A program made the position numbers and the translations under genes. This document shows, in pieces, positions 1 through 7,989 of a stretch of DNA of 25,505 nt. The stretch comes from Methanoregulaceae archaeon. GTDB lineage: Archaea > Halobacteriota > Methanomicrobia > Methanomicrobiales > Methanospirillaceae. The stretch spans positions 1 to 25,505 of the forward strand of contig JACTVF010000024.1 in NCBI GenBank assembly GCA_019695435.1. Reading direction: 5' to 3'. Position 1 is the stretch's first letter, and the number at the start of each line of letters is the position of its first letter. Under the pieces are notes generated by a model. The model ran no database searches and was not told the origin of the DNA. It worked only from the letters and a program-made list of their open reading frames with translations.

Positions 1-243
1 GACATCCGCTCTGCCGTCCCATGCCTCGGCATAGGTTGGACTGAGGGTAATAGCCTGATCGTATGCCTGCAGGGCTTCCGTGTAATTTCCCTCATCTGTT
101 AAGGTACGCCCGAGTGTGTACCACCCTGCGGCATCGGTCGGAGCCGCAGCTGCAGCTGGCGGGAGGGCGAAGACGCCCAGAATAATCAGGAGCACCAGCA
201 TGACAATGGTTCTGGATCTCATATTACGGAATATATGGAGCAT
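1..243 (-). CDS. Exported TPR-repeat protein, C-terminus beyond the window
   Basis: The reverse strand reads from an ATG at 243 to the window edge without a stop (81 codons). The product opens with charged residues and a hydrophobic run (IVMLVLLIILGVFALPPAAA), a typical signal peptide, followed by one tetratricopeptide unit: AAGWYTLGRTLTDEGNYTEALQAYDQAI and then the start of the next (LSPTYAEAWDGRAD). TPR units mediate protein contacts; the partner is unknown. A GAGGG ribosome binding site lies about 5 nt before the chosen ATG; a second in-frame ATG at 222 is less well placed. Only the first TPR is visible, so total length and any further domain cannot be stated. Confidence 0.75.
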   Translation of the reverse strand, partial: MLHIFRNMRSRTIVMLVLLIILGVFALPPAAAAAPTDAAGWYTLGRTLTDEGNYTEALQAYDQAITLSPTYAEAWDGRADV

Positions 244-286
244 GGTTCCCTCATAAGAATTGCCACATCCCCTCCCGGAGGAGGCC

Positions 287-1282
287 TTATTTCCTGAGTA
301 CAAGGATGTGACGTGTGAGACTCTTGTGCACCCTCTGGGTGTGGTGCTGGAGCATGGTCATGTGCTGTTCAGCAATACCGGAGATATCCCGGTGCGTGAC
401 CACGACTGCACGGCGGCCGTTCTTCAGGACCCGGTTGATCTCATCGAGAGCATCGTGATACAGGTGCTCCATGGTGTCAGCTTTTTTTATACAGACAGAC
501 TGGCCGTAGGGAAAATCGGTCACGACCGCGTCCACAGCCTGATTGTGCATGGGGAGCCGTGTGGTCTCGGCAAGGAGGAGGACACTCTGCCGCACATTTG
601 CGTTACTCCCTTGGATCATCATGGGATCGAAGTCGCTTCCTACTGCATGGATCCCAAGCATCTCCGCTTCGATCAGGATCCCGCCTGTCCCGCAGAACGG
701 GTCCAGCAGGGTTGCTCCGGCACCACAGAGGGAGAGATTGACGAGCGTCCGTGCCATACGGGGCATCATAACTCCGGGATGGAAGAACTCGCGCCGGCCC
801 GGATTACGGTGGTCATATGCTCCCCTATCGATCCGGTACAGTACTTTCCCGAAATAACACCGGTCTCGTGAAAGGATCGCCCGGTACTCCTCGACCGGGT
901 TGATGAGCTGGACCGGCCCGGTGATCATAGTACCGATCAACCGTTCAAATTCCCGCTGGGAGCAGGGGTTTTTCTCCTGACAGTTATCGTGTATCAGTTT
1001 TATCCTGCCGGAGAACGGCTGGCCGGTGGTTATGGCGAGATCGGAAAGCAGGTACCGGAATGAGGTGATGTCAGGTGCGCATTCACCGAGGTACTCAAGT
1101 ACGACGTGGGTCATTGCAAGCCGCCGGGCTTCCTGCGGTACCGGGCATTCGGCCACGGCGATCTGCGGCCTCATATCAAGCACCGATGCAACGCATTCGA
1201 TCTCGGCGCAGGGGAGGGTCGGGTTCTCCCCAGAGAGCTCAAAAAGGAGCTTCATCATTGTACGTATGGGGTGCCTGCCCAC
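287..1282 (-). CDS. trmG10: tRNA (guanine(10)-N2)-methyltransferase, Trm-G10/Trm11 type
   Basis: Cytosolic SAM-dependent enzyme that methylates N2 of G10 in tRNA. The N-terminal half (about residues 10-150, starting KLLFELSGENPTLP) fits the THUMP-containing RNA-binding part of the archaeal family. The C-terminal half is a Rossmann methyltransferase: SAM motif DPFCGTGG at residues 194-201, acidic loop GSDFDP at 215-220, and catalytic motif DFPYG at 256-260, where the usual first proline of (N/D)PPY is Phe. The start is uncertain. The GTG at 1282 has AGGT 5 nt upstream, but family homology begins at the ATG pair at 1258/1255. A TATA-like AATTATAC at 1310-1317 would place transcription start near 1287. 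It is in line with dnaJ but separated from it by MITE copy A. Confidence 0.85.
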   Translation of the reverse strand: MGRHPIRTMMKLLFELSGENPTLPCAEIECVASVLDMRPQIAVAECPVPQEARRLAMTHVVLEYLGECAPDITSFRYLLSDLAITTGQPFSGRIKLIHDNCQEKNPCSQREFERLIGTMITGPVQLINPVEEYRAILSRDRCYFGKVLYRIDRGAYDHRNPGRREFFHPGVMMPRMARTLVNLSLCGAGATLLDPFCGTGGILIEAEMLGIHAVGSDFDPMMIQGSNANVRQSVLLLAETTRLPMHNQAVDAVVTDFPYGQSVCIKKADTMEHLYHDALDEINRVLKNGRRAVVVTHRDISGIAEQHMTMLQHHTQRVHKSLTRHILVLRK

Positions 1283-1347
1283 AAATACCTGCGTGAACTG
1301 TCGGGGAAAAATTATACGTTACACGAGGTCTGACCATGAAAAAATCA

Positions 1348-1644
1348 GGTGATTGAAAAACGTCAGTCCCCAAATTAATTATGAGAAAAGCAAATACGCA
1401 ATCAATCGAAGTCAAAAAAATCAAAAGCATGAGAAGTCCGTTCCTGGGGCCATGCCCCCGTCGCTAGGGCTCCCCTCAATTGCGATAGTGCTGTATTACC
1501 TGTTCTGGTGCCATAGCGATGCGCCATGTCCCCCTCGGGGGACTGGTGGCGCAAGAGGGGGGCAATAATGACACCGAAAATGGTTTTCTGCAGACCAAAA
1601 ATATACGTTTGTTGCCGCACTGGGGCTGATTATTGAAAATCACC
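1348..1644. mobile_element. MITE copy A (297 bp) with IS1595-like ends
   Basis: The segment begins GGTGATTGA and ends TCACC; the last seven bases, AATCACC, are the exact complement of the first seven. Comparing the two ends inward gives about 16 matches in 24 positions. It is flanked by AAAAATCA (1340-1347) and AAAAATTA (1645-1652), an 8-bp target duplication with one mismatch. The right duplication contains the dnaJ stop codon (1650-1652). There is no transposase; the centre is the structured core shared with copy B at 10203-10536. The single mismatch and weaker terminal repeats suggest an older insertion than copy B. It must rely on a transposase elsewhere, plausibly one like the IS at 5457-6281. 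Confidence 0.75.
1446..1598 (+). repeat. Structured repeat core, copy A
   Basis: About 155 bp aligning to 10268-10429 with high identity in the second half. Visible pairings: perfect palindrome GTCCCCCTCGGGGGAC at 1528-1543; GCGCCA (1521-1526) with TGGCGC (1547-1552), extending that hairpin; and TTGCG (1480-1484) plus the CCCCTC before it with CGCAAGAGGGGGG (1550-1562), closing a larger stem. No reading frame is conserved between copies, so selection or origin is at the DNA or RNA structure level. Confidence 0.75.
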
Positions 1645-1649
1645 AAAAA

Positions 1650-2777
1650 TTATTTCTTTCCTTTTTTCTTTCCCATGATCCCCGAGAAGATTCCGCCTGC
1701 TTTGCTGTCATGGCCTTCGAGTTCAGCGAGTTTCTGGTAGAGTTCTTTTACCTCGCCGGATATTCCCTTGGGGGTGACGATCTTCACCCGGACAAGAAGA
1801 TCCCCGGGTTTTCCGCGCCGCTTTACACCCTCACCGGCAATCCGGAGCGCAGTATTGTACTGGATACCGGCCGGGATCTTCAGGTCGATGTGGCGTTTAT
1901 CGATGGTCTCGATCTCAACCGTCGTCCCAAGCACGGCAAGGGCAGGGGTAATCTCGACCGTGGTCTCGAGGTTGTCGCCCATGCGCTCAAAGCGTTTGTT
2001 CGGGAGGACATATATCTCGATGAAGAGATCCCCGTTCGGCGCACCGTAATCCCCGGCCTCTCCATAGCCCTCCATGCGCAGACGCATACCGCTGTCCACA
2101 CCGGCGGGGATATGGACCGAAACCTTCCGCTTGACCCGGGTGTGCCCGGTACCATGGCAGTCGTGGCACTGTTTCTCCGGGATCTTGCCCCGGCCGCCGC
2201 ACATGGTGCAGGGAGTCATCCGGACGAACTGGCCGAATACCGACTGTGCGGTCTGGCGCATCTGCCCGGTGCCGCCGCAGCGCGGGCAGACATTGTTCTT
2301 TTTGGTCTCGCTGCCCGACCCGGCGCATGCGGGACAGGCCTCGCTATGCAGGACATCGATCTCCTTGTCGGTGCCTGCCACTGCCTCTTCAAGCGTGATC
2401 TGCATCCGCATCAGGAGGTCGGCACCGGGCTGCGGGCCTGACCTGCGCTGGTTCCCGCCAAAGAAATCAAAGATATCCCCGAAACCGGAGAAATCCGACG
2501 AGAACCCGCCGCTCCCGTAGCTCCCAGCTCCGGTATAGGATCCTTTCGAGGCATTGGTGAACGTCTCGTGGCCCATGTTGTCGTACTGCGCCCGTTTCTG
2601 GGCGTCGGAGAGCACACTGTACGCCTCGTTGATCGACTTGAACTTCTCTTCGGCTCCCGGATCCTTGCAGACATCCGGATGGTATTTCCGGGCGAGGTTG
2701 CGGTACGCTTTCTGGATCTCCTTCTCATCGGCACTCCTCGGTACTCCGAGGATGTCATAGTAGTCGCCCGAGCCCAT
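1650..2777 (-). CDS. dnaJ: Chaperone protein DnaJ (Hsp40)
   Basis: Cytosolic co-chaperone that stimulates DnaK ATPase and delivers unfolded substrates. The 375 residues show the full class I layout: J domain at residues 5-70 with HPD at 33-35; a Gly/Phe/Ser-rich linker (about 75-115, [22 protein letters not shown]); four zinc-binding repeats [24 protein letters not shown] and CHDCHGTG; the beta-sandwich substrate domains; and a lysine-rich tail ending KKKGKK. Its ATG is 6 nt after the dnaK stop codon, and the GAGTGA spanning that stop can act as ribosome binding site, indicating translational coupling. The last gene of grpE-dnaK-dnaJ. MITE copy A inserted at its stop codon without changing the protein. 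Confidence 0.97.
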   Translation of the reverse strand: MGSGDYYDILGVPRSADEKEIQKAYRNLARKYHPDVCKDPGAEEKFKSINEAYSVLSDAQKRAQYDNMGHETFTNASKGSYTGAGSYGSGGFSSDFSGFGDIFDFFGGNQRRSGPQPGADLLMRMQITLEEAVAGTDKEIDVLHSEACPACAGSGSETKKNNVCPRCGGTGQMRQTAQSVFGQFVRMTPCTMCGGRGKIPEKQCHDCHGTGHTRVKRKVSVHIPAGVDSGMRLRMEGYGEAGDYGAPNGDLFIEIYVLPNKRFERMGDNLETTVEITPALAVLGTTVEIETIDKRHIDLKIPAGIQYNTALRIAGEGVKRRGKPGDLLVRVKIVTPKGISGEVKELYQKLAELEGHDSKAGGIFSGIMGKKKGKK

Positions 2778-2783
2778 GGATGT

Positions 2784-4661
2784 TCACTCGTCTTTGACTT
2801 TGTAATCCGCATTGACCACGTTATCGTCCTGTTTCTTTTCCGGTTCGGCGGACGTTGGGCCGGCACCGGCTCCTTCACTGCCCCCGGACTGCGGGGCCTG
2901 CTGCTTTGCAGCATTCTCTGCCTGCATCTTCTGGTAGATCTTCGTGGTCGCTGCGTAGACTGCCTCGGTTAGGGTCTCCATGGCCTTCTTGATCTCGTCC
3001 GGGTTATCTCCGGAAAGGGCAGTCTTTACTGCGGCAGCGCCTTCTTCAACTTTCTGCTTGTCTGCCGCATCGAGTTTGTCACCGCTCTCCTTGAGCATCT
3101 TTTCTGCAGTGAAGACTGCCGTATCTGCCTGGTTGCGGACCTCGATCTCTTCCCGTTTTTTCTTGTCGTCGGCCTCGAACTGCTTCGCGGCGTTCATCAT
3201 CTTCTTGATATCTTCGTCCGAGAGTTTCTTGTCTCCTTTAATGGAGATTGCCTGCTCGTTACCGGTACCGAGATCCTTTGCCGAGACATGGATGATGCCG
3301 TTTGAATCAATATCGAACGTGACCTCGATCTGCGGGATACCCCGGGGAGCCGGCGGGATGCCGGTCAGCTGGAACTTGCCCAGCGTGAAGTTATCCTTGG
3401 CGAGGGCGCGTTCACCCTGAACTACATGGATTTCGACACTGGTCTGGCCATCGGCGGCGGTCGAGAAGATCTGGCTTTTCCGGGTGGGGATCGTAGTGTT
3501 GCGTTCGATAAGCTTTGTTGCAATACCGCCCAGTGTCTCGATCCCGAGCGTAAGCGGCGTCACGTCAAGGAGTACGATGTCCTTGGTCTCACCGGTCAGC
3601 ACCGCACCCTGGATGCCGGCGCCAAGCGCCACGCATTCATCGGGGTTGATGCCCTTGTCGGGCTCTTTACCCAGCAGTTTTTTAACCGTCTCCTGCACGA
3701 GTGGGATACGGGTCGATCCGCCGACAAGGAGCACGTGGTCGATGTGCTTTGCGGTCAGCTTTGCATCGCTTAATGCCTGGTTGACCGGCCCGACCGTGGA
3801 TTCCACGAGATCGCCGATCAGCTGCTCGAGTTTTGAACGGGAGAGATCGATGTTCAGGAACTTGGGGCCGGTCGAATCGGTAGTGATATAGGGCAGGTTG
3901 ATGTTTGTCAACTGGCGCTGGGAGAGCTCTATCTTTGCGTTCTCTGATGCATCGCGCAGACGCTGCATGGCATACATGTCGTTTTTAAGGTCGATACCCT
4001 CTTTCTTTCTGAATTCGTCAACCAGATAGTCTGTGACGAGCTTGTCAAAATCGTCACCACCGAGATGGTTGTTGCCCGCAGTGGATTTGACCTCGAATAC
4101 GCCGTCACCAAGCGTGAGGATGGATACATCGAACGTGCCGCCGCCAAGGTCGTAGACAAGGACCGTGACATCCTGCTCCTTGTCGATACCGTACGCGAGT
4201 GCACTTGCCGTCGGCTCGTTGATGATACGCAGGACCTCGAGGCCGGCGATCTTCCCGGCATCCTTTGTGGCCTGCCGCTGGGCATCGTTGAAGTAGGCCG
4301 GGACTGTGATGACGGCCTTTGAGATTTTCTCACCAAGATAGGCCTCCGCGTCAACCTTCATCTTCTGGAGGATCATCGCGGAAATCTCCTGCGGCGTATA
4401 GTCCTTATCGCCAATCTTTACTTTCTCAGATGTCCCCATCTTCCGCTTGATGGACTGGATCGTACGCTGGGGGTTGGTGACCGCCTGGCGTTTTGCAAGG
4501 CTACCTACCAGGCGTTCGCCCTCTTTTGTAAATGCGACAACGGATGGGGTTGTTCGTGCTCCTTCACTGTTGGGGATGACAATGGGTTTGCCCGCTTCCA
4601 TGATCGACATGCAGGAGAAGGTGGTCCCAAGGTCGATACCCAGTATTTTCTCATTTGCCAT
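2784..4661 (-). CDS. dnaK: Molecular chaperone DnaK (Hsp70)
   Basis: ATP-driven cytosolic chaperone, 625 residues, near the bacterial length. The nucleotide-binding domain carries the phosphate-1 motif [11 protein letters not shown] at residues 6-16, [11 protein letters not shown] (phosphate 2) and [10 protein letters not shown] (adenosine motif). The interdomain linker reads [16 protein letters not shown], followed by the substrate-binding beta domain and a helical lid. The tail is Gly/Ala/Gln-rich and ends in an acidic stretch, [11 protein letters not shown], comparable to bacterial DnaK C-termini. A strong AAAGGAGG precedes the ATG. The DnaK system is present in only some archaea and is generally explained by transfer from bacteria; base composition here does not differ obviously from its neighbours, so any transfer would be old. 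Confidence 0.98.
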   Translation of the reverse strand: MANEKILGIDLGTTFSCMSIMEAGKPIVIPNSEGARTTPSVVAFTKEGERLVGSLAKRQAVTNPQRTIQSIKRKMGTSEKVKIGDKDYTPQEISAMILQKMKVDAEAYLGEKISKAVITVPAYFNDAQRQATKDAGKIAGLEVLRIINEPTASALAYGIDKEQDVTVLVYDLGGGTFDVSILTLGDGVFEVKSTAGNNHLGGDDFDKLVTDYLVDEFRKKEGIDLKNDMYAMQRLRDASENAKIELSQRQLTNINLPYITTDSTGPKFLNIDLSRSKLEQLIGDLVESTVGPVNQALSDAKLTAKHIDHVLLVGGSTRIPLVQETVKKLLGKEPDKGINPDECVALGAGIQGAVLTGETKDIVLLDVTPLTLGIETLGGIATKLIERNTTIPTRKSQIFSTAADGQTSVEIHVVQGERALAKDNFTLGKFQLTGIPPAPRGIPQIEVTFDIDSNGIIHVSAKDLGTGNEQAISIKGDKKLSDEDIKKMMNAAKQFEADDKKKREEIEVRNQADTAVFTAEKMLKESGDKLDAADKQKVEEGAAAVKTALSGDNPDEIKKAMETLTEAVYAATTKIYQKMQAENAAKQQAPQSGGSEGAGAGPTSAEPEKKQDDNVVNADYKVKDE

Positions 4662-4688
4662 AATGGTTAGTCCTCCTTTATCATCTGT

Positions 4689-5246
4689 TCATTCTTCTGA
4701 TTTTTCAACGGTTTCTTCATCGTTCGATTTGTGTCCGCTGGATACTGCAACTTTTGCATACCGGATCACCTTCTTGTGCATCCGGTACCCGGGAGACAGG
4801 ATATCGACCACTGTTCCCTCTGCATCCGGAGAGGGAATATGCGCGACGGCTTCGTGTTCTTCGGGATCAAAGGATTTTTTCAATGCATCTATGGGCGTTA
4901 TACCATGCCGTGCAAGAATTCCTCCAAGCAGGCGGTGGATCTGTTCAACACCGGTACGGAGATGATCTTCATCGCTTTTAAGTGCCCGTTCCAGGTTGTC
5001 CGCGATCTCCAAGATATCAACTGCAAACCGCTCGTTTGCATGCTGCACCTGAGCTTCGTGGTCCCGGGCGATCCGTTTCCGGTAATTGTCGAAATCCGCT
5101 GCGAGCCGGAGATACCGGTCATTTAAGTTCTCGTACCGCTTTTTCTGCTCTGCAAGTTCATCGCATTTCTGAAGCGGAGGGGATACCGGTGTTTCCGGCT
5201 CTTCTGCATTGCCGGCAGTCACGGTAAAGGTATCGTGATCTTCCAT
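4689..5246 (-). CDS. grpE: Nucleotide exchange factor GrpE
   Basis: Releases ADP from DnaK so that the folding cycle can continue. 185 residues: an acidic unstructured N-terminus, a long coiled coil (about residues 25-75, CDELAEQKKRYENLNDRYLR, then ADFDNYRKRIARD), and the C-terminal beta domain with FDPEEHEAVAHIPS and GTVVDILSPGYRMHKKVIRYAKVAVS, the standard GrpE signature. First gene of the operon; 27 nt separate it from dnaK, and these contain the dnaK ribosome binding site. Transcription probably starts about 20 nt upstream from the promoter at 5291-5305. Confidence 0.96.
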   Translation of the reverse strand: MEDHDTFTVTAGNAEEPETPVSPPLQKCDELAEQKKRYENLNDRYLRLAADFDNYRKRIARDHEAQVQHANERFAVDILEIADNLERALKSDEDHLRTGVEQIHRLLGGILARHGITPIDALKKSFDPEEHEAVAHIPSPDAEGTVVDILSPGYRMHKKVIRYAKVAVSSGHKSNDEETVEKSEE

Positions 5247-5263
5247 AGTTCATCCCATTCGAT

Positions 5264-5305
5264 GTTCCATTATTTATTGAATTGTAGTTCTATATAAATT
5301 TTGAG
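5264..5305 (-). promoter_or_regulatory. Promoter of grpE-dnaK-dnaJ
   Basis: On the minus strand a TATA box TTTATATA (complement of 5291-5298) is preceded by the A-rich CTCAAAAT, a plausible BRE. It lies about 45 nt before the grpE ATG, so transcription would start near 5265-5270 and leave a leader of about 20 nt. I see no CIRCE-type inverted repeat. Confidence 0.65.
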
Positions 5306-5456
5306 TAAATGCCAACGACTGTATCTGCCGAAATTATAGGTTTTTGGGAAGGAGGAGCATGAACCGGGGAATTTCATTCATCCGGCACATGACACGGTCT
5401 TTATTGCGGTAAATAAAAGAGATTGTGCAGGTCTTTTAATCCACAAAATACTTTTT

Positions 5457-6281
5457 GGTGATTCCTTAATAATGACCACCACGATAAACTCAGGTAGTTG
5501 GAAGGATGAACCTCATAGAACTCCAACAATACACGATATCAGAAGAGAGATCCGAAGAATACCTTCAGTATGGTTGCCGGGAGGAGTGGGGACCGAGACG
5601 GGGAAGTATCCTCGAAGGATTGAGTGTTCCCCTGGTCCGTGTATTAATCGTAATCAAACTTTTCGAGCTGGATACTTCGGTTCGGGAGGCCGCTCACCAG
5701 CTTGATCTATCGTATAATACCGTCTGCGATCTCTTCTGCCTGTTCAGGCAATCGATAGTCCGTACGGATCGTGATACTTCCTTCACTCTATCAGGAGAGA
5801 TCGAGATGGATGAGTCGTACTTTGGCGGGAGGGGAAAGGGAAACCGGGGTCGGGGAGCTGCCGGGAAGATCCCCGTGTTCGGTATCCTGGAGCGCGGAGG
5901 AAAAGTTCGCGTTGAAGTTGTTCACAATGTCACCGGTGAAACTCTCCTCACGATGGCAATAAAGAAGGTGAAACGCGGAAGTCTCATTTACACCGATAAA
6001 TTTCGAAGGTATAACGGTCTCATCTCATAGGGTTTCCGTCATTTGAGAATCGATCATGGTAAACGATTCGTCAACGGGAAGGTCTACATCAATGGAATCG
6101 AGGGATTCTGGTCATTTGCAAAAGAACGACTGATGAAATATCATGGAGTAAATCCAAAGAAATTCCCATTCTACCTGAAAGAATTGGAGTTACGATACAA
6201 TCACCGTCATCACGACCTTTATGATGATCGAGTGAAATGTATCTCTGAGTATTCTCGGGTGGCTTCTATTCAGTAATCACC
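5457..6281 (+). mobile_element. Complete IS1595-type insertion sequence (825 bp)
   Basis: The left end reads GGTGATTCCTTAATAATGAC and the right end, on the reverse strand, GGTGATTACTGAATAGAAGC; both then continue into CCACC, giving terminal repeats of about 24 bp with roughly 18 matches. It is flanked by the perfect 8-bp direct repeat TACTTTTT (5449-5456 and 6282-6289), matching the 8-bp duplication known for the IS1595 family. The only gene is a transposase with an in-frame TAG. Intact ends and duplication indicate a recent insertion. It lies about 150 bp upstream of the divergent grpE promoter and interrupts no recognisable gene. Confidence 0.9.
5506..6276 (+). pseudogene. IS1595-family (ISXO2-like) transposase with an in-frame TAG
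   Basis: A single frame runs from ATG 5506 to TAA 6274-6276, interrupted only by TAG at 6028-6030. Before it comes the N-terminal helical part and the DDE-type core with EIEMDESYFGGRGKGNRGRG (first Asp) and IYTDKFRRYNGLIS (second Asp). After it the same frame continues GFRHLRIDHGKRF and then VYINGIEGFWSFAKERLMKY, with the third acidic/Asn position and the Trp-Ser-Phe-Ala-Lys signature. ISXO2-like relatives normally have Tyr at the TAG position, so one base change (TAT/TAC to TAG) explains it. GGAAGG just upstream of the ATG serves as ribosome binding site. Read-through or amber decoding cannot be excluded, but a plain nonsense mutation is simplest. Confidence 0.88.
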
Positions 6282-6289
6282 TACTTTTT

Positions 6290-6457
6290 TTATTCTTTAT
6301 CCCGAAAAAACAAGCATCTTTTTAACTGATTTTTACGGTAAGACCTGCCCCCTACGGTAAGGGTACAATCTAAAAAAAAGGTTAGGGCAGCACGCAGCCC
6401 CGCATCGCAGGACCAGCCTCAATCCAGATGTCGAGGGGAAAAAGGATCGGAGATAAT
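6290..6457. other. Intergenic region between the IS and the surface-protein gene
   Basis: No gene seen. CTGCCC near 6348 and GGGCAG near 6388 bracket a 12-base A-rich stretch and could form a hairpin near the 3' end of the minus-strand surface-protein gene. T-rich and A-rich runs suit transcription termination from either side. Confidence 0.35.
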
Positions 6458-7291
6458 TTATTTGCGGTCTTTGTTGATCCTGGCTGCGACCAGCATGGCG
6501 ATCCCGAGCGCGCCGATTATGACGACAACCGGTAGGGATGACTTGGTCGGAGTGGGTATCGGTGTATAGGTCGTCGTTTTTGTGGCGGTGACCGGGGGCA
6601 ATGTTGTGACCTGAGGAGCTGTCGTTGCGGTGGTGGTCGGGCCCACAACATGGAAGGTGACGGAGGTAATTGCACCATTGGAATCAGCAAACTTGACCGT
6701 ATAATCGTCAGGTTGCGTCACGGATACGGTCTGTGAAAAAACACCGGCACCGGTCTGGATATTATTGGTCGTCCCGATATACTGGGGGCCAAATACCCGG
6801 CCTGCCGATTCACCATCGACCTGGAGCTGTATACCTTTATTTCCTCCGTCCTTGAGCGAACCAGCAATCACGAGTGCATCGGCCAGGTCCTGGGTGGTTG
6901 GGGAGGAAATGGTAAGGTCGCCGGAACGGTCAGTAAGTGTGACTAACTGGCCTAATACGGATGCAGAGTTCGGCGTTTCAACGCCGTTGAACTGGATCTC
7001 AATCTTGTACTGGCCGCCGGGAAGACCTGTGGTATCAAAGAGCGCGTACTGGGTGAGCTGGCCCGGCTGGATAGTCATAGGCTGGCTTTCGATCAGCGTT
7101 GCCGTGTACTGTGACTGGTAAAAGGCCAGATTGAAACTGGTCCCCGTAGGGAAAGTGGAATCGACTGAGCACTTCAGGGTCTGGCCGACCGGTATTGTAG
7201 TGGGAGAACAGTTCAGGATAATACCATACGCGGATGCTGATCCTACAAGAAACAGGGAAAGCAGGAGCAGGACGGGAAGAAACTTACTCAT
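6458..7291 (-). CDS. Secreted, C-terminally membrane-anchored surface protein
   Basis: 277 residues, not recognised as a characterised family. A signal peptide (PVLLLLSLFLVGSASA, cleavage likely after residue 21) leads into a beta-rich extracellular region of about 190 residues with two Cys near the start (NCSPTT, KCSVDS), suggesting Ig-like or adhesin-like domains. A Thr/Pro stalk follows (about 215-248, including TTLPPVTATKTTTYTPIPTP), then one membrane helix (SLPVVVIIGALGIAMLVAA) and a basic tail, RINKDRK, facing the cytoplasm. This layout is common for cell-envelope proteins of Methanomicrobiales. The start is fixed by the signal peptide; an ATTTTTAAT about 28 nt upstream could be the TATA element of a nearly leaderless transcript. 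Ligand or role unknown. Confidence 0.8.
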   Translation of the reverse strand: MSKFLPVLLLLSLFLVGSASAYGIILNCSPTTIPVGQTLKCSVDSTFPTGTSFNLAFYQSQYTATLIESQPMTIQPGQLTQYALFDTTGLPGGQYKIEIQFNGVETPNSASVLGQLVTLTDRSGDLTISSPTTQDLADALVIAGSLKDGGNKGIQLQVDGESAGRVFGPQYIGTTNNIQTGAGVFSQTVSVTQPDDYTVKFADSNGAITSVTFHVVGPTTTATTAPQVTTLPPVTATKTTTYTPIPTPTKSSLPVVVIIGALGIAMLVAARINKDRK

Positions 7292-7380
7292 ATCTACATG
7301 GTCGAATGCCCGGCATTAAAAATGTTCCCCTGTTATTCACGGAGGCTGCCGGCACTGATCCGTCGGTACACCAGTAAACG

Positions 7381-7989
7381 TCAGACCATGCCAATGAAAT
7401 TTTTGAGCAGCTGCAATCCGAGTGCTCCGCTCTTTTCCGGGTGGAACTGGACACCATACACGGTATCCCGGACAATGGAGGAGGTAAAGGGGATGATATA
7501 GTCCGTTGTGGTAAGTGTATATTCCGGCGTCGTGTCCGCATAGTAGGAATGAACAAAATACACGTACCCTTCACGCGGGAGCCCGGCAAAGAGGGGGCTG
7601 TCCTCTTTCGTGAGCCGTATGGTGTTCCAGCCCATGTGCGGCACTTTTACTCCCGGGACATGGGGAAACCGGCGCACGCAGCCCGGGATAAGCCCGAGGC
7701 CCTGGTGCGTCCCGTGCTCCTCGCTTGAGTCCATGAGCATCTGCATGCCAAGACAGATACCAAGGAGTGGAACTTCTTTAGTGGCTGCACAGACCGTTTC
7801 CTTGAGGAGGCCCAGCTGCTCCATTCCTTCATGAAAGGCGCCGACACCTGGAAGCACGATGCCATCAGCCGCTGCGATCTCCTCAGCATTCCCGGTGATG
7901 ATGGCACGGGCCCCGGCTGCCTCGATCCCCCGCACGACGCTCCGCAGGTTTCCCAGACCATAATCAATGATGGTGACGTTCTTTCCCAT
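7381..7989 (-). CDS. hisH: Imidazole glycerol phosphate synthase, glutaminase subunit HisH
   Basis: Hydrolyses glutamine and channels ammonia to HisF, which makes imidazole glycerol phosphate and AICAR in histidine biosynthesis. 202 residues, normal for HisH. Class I glutamine amidotransferase features: N-terminal VTIIDYGLGNLRSV, oxyanion region LPGVGAF at 46-52, nucleophile Cys79 in LLGICLGMQ, and His183/Glu185 in VQFHPEKSG. AAGGAGGG lies 6 nt before the chosen ATG at 7989; extending further upstream would read through the end of the neighbouring gene. The first 26 nt overlap the 3' end of the PAPS-reductase-like gene, so the two are probably cotranscribed. HisF is not in the window. Confidence 0.95.
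   Translation of the reverse strand: MGKNVTIIDYGLGNLRSVVRGIEAAGARAIITGNAEEIAAADGIVLPGVGAFHEGMEQLGLLKETVCAATKEVPLLGICLGMQMLMDSSEEHGTHQGLGLIPGCVRRFPHVPGVKVPHMGWNTIRLTKEDSPLFAGLPREGYVYFVHSYYADTTPEYTLTTTDYIIPFTSSIVRDTVYGVQFHPEKSGALGLQLLKNFIGMV

Noticed and set aside
1348..1644. CRISPR array or tandem repeat explanation for the repeated intergenic sequence
   Set aside because: Two dispersed copies 8.9 kb apart with terminal inverted repeats and target duplications fit a transposable element; no spaced direct repeats.
1710..2441. Long open frame antisense to dnaJ, and similar ones antisense to moeA, fdhA and fdhB
   Set aside because: Mirror frames of GC-rich genes with no domains or translation signals.
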